Made by a program: the position numbers and the translations under genes | In this document: positions 5,629-7,538 of the stretch, piece by piece | How positions within the stretch are numbered: the stretch's first letter is position 1 | Layout: each line of letters opens with the position of its first letter | Notes under the pieces: generated by a model | Told to the model about the DNA's origin: nothing | Seen by the model: the letters and a program-made list of their open reading frames with translations, nothing else | Database searches by the model: none | From: an uncultured Clostridia bacterium | GTDB taxonomy: Bacteria > Bacillota > Clostridia > Oscillospirales > Ruminococcaceae | NCBI GenBank assembly: GCA_947175045.1 | Contig: CAMWLH010000092.1 | Span: forward strand, 1-7,538 | Direction: 5' to 3' | DNA length: 7,538 nt

Positions 5629-7365
5629 TCAGACCGCCTCCCTTCCGAGGTTTTCAAGCCGCTGCTGGGCGTTCCACAATTTCGCGTACAAGCCGCCGTT
5701 TTCAAGCAATTTTCCGTGAGTTCCGCACTCGATAACAGCTCCGTTTTCCATTGCGTAAATTGTGTCGGAACCAACACAGTTCACCAATCGGTGAGAAATT
5801 AGTATCACCGTTTTTGTTTCTGCAAGCCGCGTTATCTGCTTCATAATTTCGTTTTCGCTGTCCGCGTCAATGTTGCTTGTAGCCTCGTCGAAAATGTAGA
5901 TCGGTGAGTTGTGCAGCAGCGCCCTCGCGAGCGCCAGCCGCTGCCGCTGACCTCCCGAAAGGTTTGCGGCGTTCTCGGAAAGCGCGGTGTCCAGACCGTT
6001 CTCCGAGCGCAGAAAATCCGCGAGGTTTGTTTTTTCGAGGACTGCCCAAAGCGCCTTATCGTTGGCGTTCGGGTCGCCCATAAGCATATTATCACGAACC
6101 GTTCCCTTGAACAGGTAACTGTTGTGACCTATGTATGTAACGTTCTGCATTAAGCTCTCCTCGGATATTTCCGAAAGCTCCGTGCCGCCTATCCTTATCG
6201 AACCGCCGTAATCTTTATTGCGCCCCATAAGCACCGCCGCAATAGTCGACTTTCCGCACCCGCTCTCGCCAACTATCGCGGTGAACGAATGCTCGGGGAT
6301 CTCAATGTCAATACCATGCAGGACCTCTCGATTTTCCTCGTAGGAATAGCGGAGATCTTTGATTGTAATACCACATTTTTCGGGAGAGATCTCACCGCTT
6401 TTTTGTTCCGGTTCGGGCAGGTCGATCAAACGGAATATCTTGTCGCTCGCCGCCATTCCGTTCATTGCGACATGGAAAAAGCTCCCAAGCTGCCGCATGG
6501 GGATAAAGAAATCCGCCGACAGCAGAATTATCGCGAAGCACCCCGAAAATCCGATATTACCCGCGTTGAACTCCGTCGCTGCCATGATTATTCCGAGTGC
6601 CGCTCCGCCGTATGCGACCAAGTCCATTACCGTTATGGAGTTGAGTTGCATTGTCAGCACTTTCATCGTTATCTTGCGGAATTTTTCGGATTCCTCGTTC
6701 ATTTTTTTGTTTTTGAATTCGTCCGCCTGATATATTTTCAAGGTTGTCAAGCCTTGCAAATTTTCAAGGAAAGTGTCGCCGAGCTGCGTATACTGCCCCC
6801 AATATTTCGAGAGCAGCCGCTTTGCGATCTTCTGAATAACCACGATAACCACGGGGATAAGCGGAACACAGATCAGCAGCACGGCAGCCGCCTTTATGCT
6901 CACAAACGACAGCACTCCGCACAGCGTAAAGGGCGCTATCATCGCGTAGAAAAACTGCGGCAGATACGACCCGAAATATGTTTCAAGCTGATCCACGCCC
7001 TCAACGGAGACCTGTACTGCCTCGGCTGTGGACGTGCTTTCGGTATAGCCGCTGCCTAGCCGCAGCAGCTTTTTATATATCATCTCGCGCAGCGTTTTCT
7101 TGACTGTCTTTGACGCGAGAAAGCTGAATTTAGATTGCAGCCTTGAACAGACAAAACGCACCGCGACCGCGATAACGGCGGCGCATATCGTGAAAATCAT
7201 GTCGCCGCTTTCTACCGATTCTTCCGCGAGTTTTCCAAGCAGATTCGCTATCGAAAAGATCATCACGATATTAAAGATCATGCTGAGCCACTGCACGATA
7301 ACGTTACCGGCAATGTATTTTTTCGATCTCCCGATCGTTGAGATCAAGCGTTTGTTTATCATCAT
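5629..7365 (-). CDS. ABC transporter half, permease plus ATPase (CydD-like), first subunit
   Basis: First gene of the operon, 578 residues from ATG 7365 (MMINKRLISTIG). I prefer this to the in-frame ATG at 7383, which adds six residues and has no ribosome site. GGAGG (7381-7377) lies 11 nt before 7365, a little far; ATG 7362 is a third option. A membrane domain of about 300 residues with six segments precedes the ATPase. Motifs, in this numbering: Walker A GESGCGKST (366-374), signature LSGGQ (469-473), Walker B IYIFDEATS (489-497) with E494, H loop SHR with H525. The Q loop reads YIGHNSYLF, with His414 where glutamine is normal. It forms a heterodimer with the next gene product. The substrate is unknown; CydD-like thiol export and siderophore or drug transport are candidates. 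Regulation is probably by the palindrome over its promoter. Confidence 0.93.
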   Translation of the reverse strand: MMINKRLISTIGRSKKYIAGNVIVQWLSMIFNIVMIFSIANLLGKLAEESVESGDMIFTICAAVIAVAVRFVCSRLQSKFSFLASKTVKKTLREMIYKKLLRLGSGYTESTSTAEAVQVSVEGVDQLETYFGSYLPQFFYAMIAPFTLCGVLSFVSIKAAAVLLICVPLIPVVIVVIQKIAKRLLSKYWGQYTQLGDTFLENLQGLTTLKIYQADEFKNKKMNEESEKFRKITMKVLTMQLNSITVMDLVAYGGAALGIIMAATEFNAGNIGFSGCFAIILLSADFFIPMRQLGSFFHVAMNGMAASDKIFRLIDLPEPEQKSGEISPEKCGITIKDLRYSYEENREVLHGIDIEIPEHSFTAIVGESGCGKSTIAAVLMGRNKDYGGSIRIGGTELSEISEESLMQNVTYIGHNSYLFKGTVRDNMLMGDPNANDKALWAVLEKTNLADFLRSENGLDTALSENAANLSGGQRQRLALARALLHNSPIYIFDEATSNIDADSENEIMKQITRLAETKTVILISHRLVNCVGSDTIYAMENGAVIECGTHGKLLENGGLYAKLWNAQQRLENLGREAV

Positions 7366-7385
7366 AAGGTGCCAAACCTCCATTG

Positions 7386-7401
7386 ATTAGCCTATACTAA
7401 C
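7386..7401. promoter_or_regulatory. Second, imperfect operator in the ABC operon leader
   Basis: ATTAGC-CTAT-ACTAAC repeats the 6-4-6 plan of the main operator core GTTAGC-AAAC-GCTAAC with one changed base in each half. The two centres are 33 bp apart, about three helix turns, so two repressor dimers could sit on the same face. It lies 5 bp upstream of the GGAGG ribosome site. Confidence 0.4.
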
Positions 7402-7409
7402 TGCATGGC

Positions 7410-7443
7410 ATTAATAAAGTTAGCAAACGCTAACTTTATTAAT
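7410..7443. promoter_or_regulatory. Main operator: 15-bp-arm perfect palindrome over the start site
   Basis: The arms (7410-7424 and 7429-7443) are perfectly complementary around AAAC. The core is GTTAGC-N4-GCTAAC (7419-7434). It overlaps the -10 box and the predicted start (near 7435), the classical place for a repressor. The size and spacing suit a TetR-type repressor, whose genes often neighbour such ABC cassettes. TTAGC/GCTAA also recalls DtxR-type metal regulators. No regulator gene is in the window, so the protein is inferred. Confidence 0.75.
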
Positions 7444-7470
7444 TATAGCATATTTTTTCCGATTTGTCAA
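7442..7470 (-). promoter_or_regulatory. Perfect-consensus promoter of the ABC operon
   Basis: On the minus strand TTGACA (7470-7465) and TATAAT (7447-7442) are separated by exactly 17 bp. Both hexamers match the vegetative consensus at all positions. Such strength fits a gene set kept off by a repressor and turned fully on when it leaves. The leader is about 70 nt to ATG 7365. Confidence 0.92.
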
Positions 7471-7494
7471 GACATTTTTTCCCATATTAAGAGG

Positions 7495-7532
7495 AAAAGG
7501 GACACGGTGTGCGCCGTATCCCTTGATTTTTT
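7495..7532. terminator. Intrinsic terminator, probably bidirectional
   Basis: AAGGGACACGG (7497-7507) pairs with CCGTATCCCTT (7514-7524) with one C/A mismatch and a 6-nt loop. Six T follow on the plus strand (7527-7532), two bases off the stem, and four T on the minus strand (7498-7495). Since every gene seen is on the minus strand, it probably ends an upstream minus-strand gene beyond the right edge and shields the operon promoter. Confidence 0.7.
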
Positions 7533-7538
7533 ATTCTC

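Noticed and set aside
6289..7059. 256-codon plus-strand frame.
   Set aside because: It is the antisense shadow of the first ABC subunit, which has complete ATPase motifs; the frame is rich in His, Arg and Cys as expected of a shadow.

Overview
The window looks like chromosomal DNA of a gut-type Firmicute (Eubacteriales, Ruminococcus/Oscillospiraceae-like). The evidence is strong GGAGG-type ribosome binding sites, a Ruminococcus-style secreted protein, an AgrC-type histidine kinase, and a CydDC-like ABC pair followed by YgbA-family and DUF454 genes. All seven genes I support are on the minus strand, so the window reads from right to left. The genus is an inference.

Right part (about 7538 to 3250): a four-gene operon starts from a promoter with perfect -35 and -10 hexamers 17 bp apart. 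The start site is covered by a long perfect palindrome, and a weaker copy of the same motif lies 33 bp downstream. Two half-size ABC transporter subunits (membrane domain plus ATPase) come first, then a small cysteine-rich YgbA-family protein and a small DUF454 membrane protein. The genes abut or overlap, so they are probably co-transcribed and translationally coupled. I read it as a repressed, inducible export system, perhaps linked to thiol or nitrosative stress; the substrate is not shown by the sequence.

Middle part (about 3150 to 2147): debris of a mobile element. It has a promoter-like site, a structured leader with two strong hairpin terminators, a short open frame resembling the start of the small sigma-factor-like proteins of clostridial integrative elements, and the first ~90 residues of a large serine recombinase. 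The recombinase breaks off at about 2172-2186 and runs straight into an AT-rich histidine kinase that has lost its own N-terminus. This is a deletion or recombination scar joining two unrelated genes.

Left part (about 2178 to 1): the truncated AgrC-like kinase, its terminator, and then a pair of 9-bp direct repeats fitting the binding consensus of LytTR response regulators, the usual partners of such kinases. They lie just upstream of an extended -10 promoter for a secreted, bactofilin-like repeat protein that runs off the left edge. The response regulator itself is not in the window. The layout suggests a peptide-sensing kinase and LytTR circuit controlling a surface protein, partly destroyed by the mobile element.
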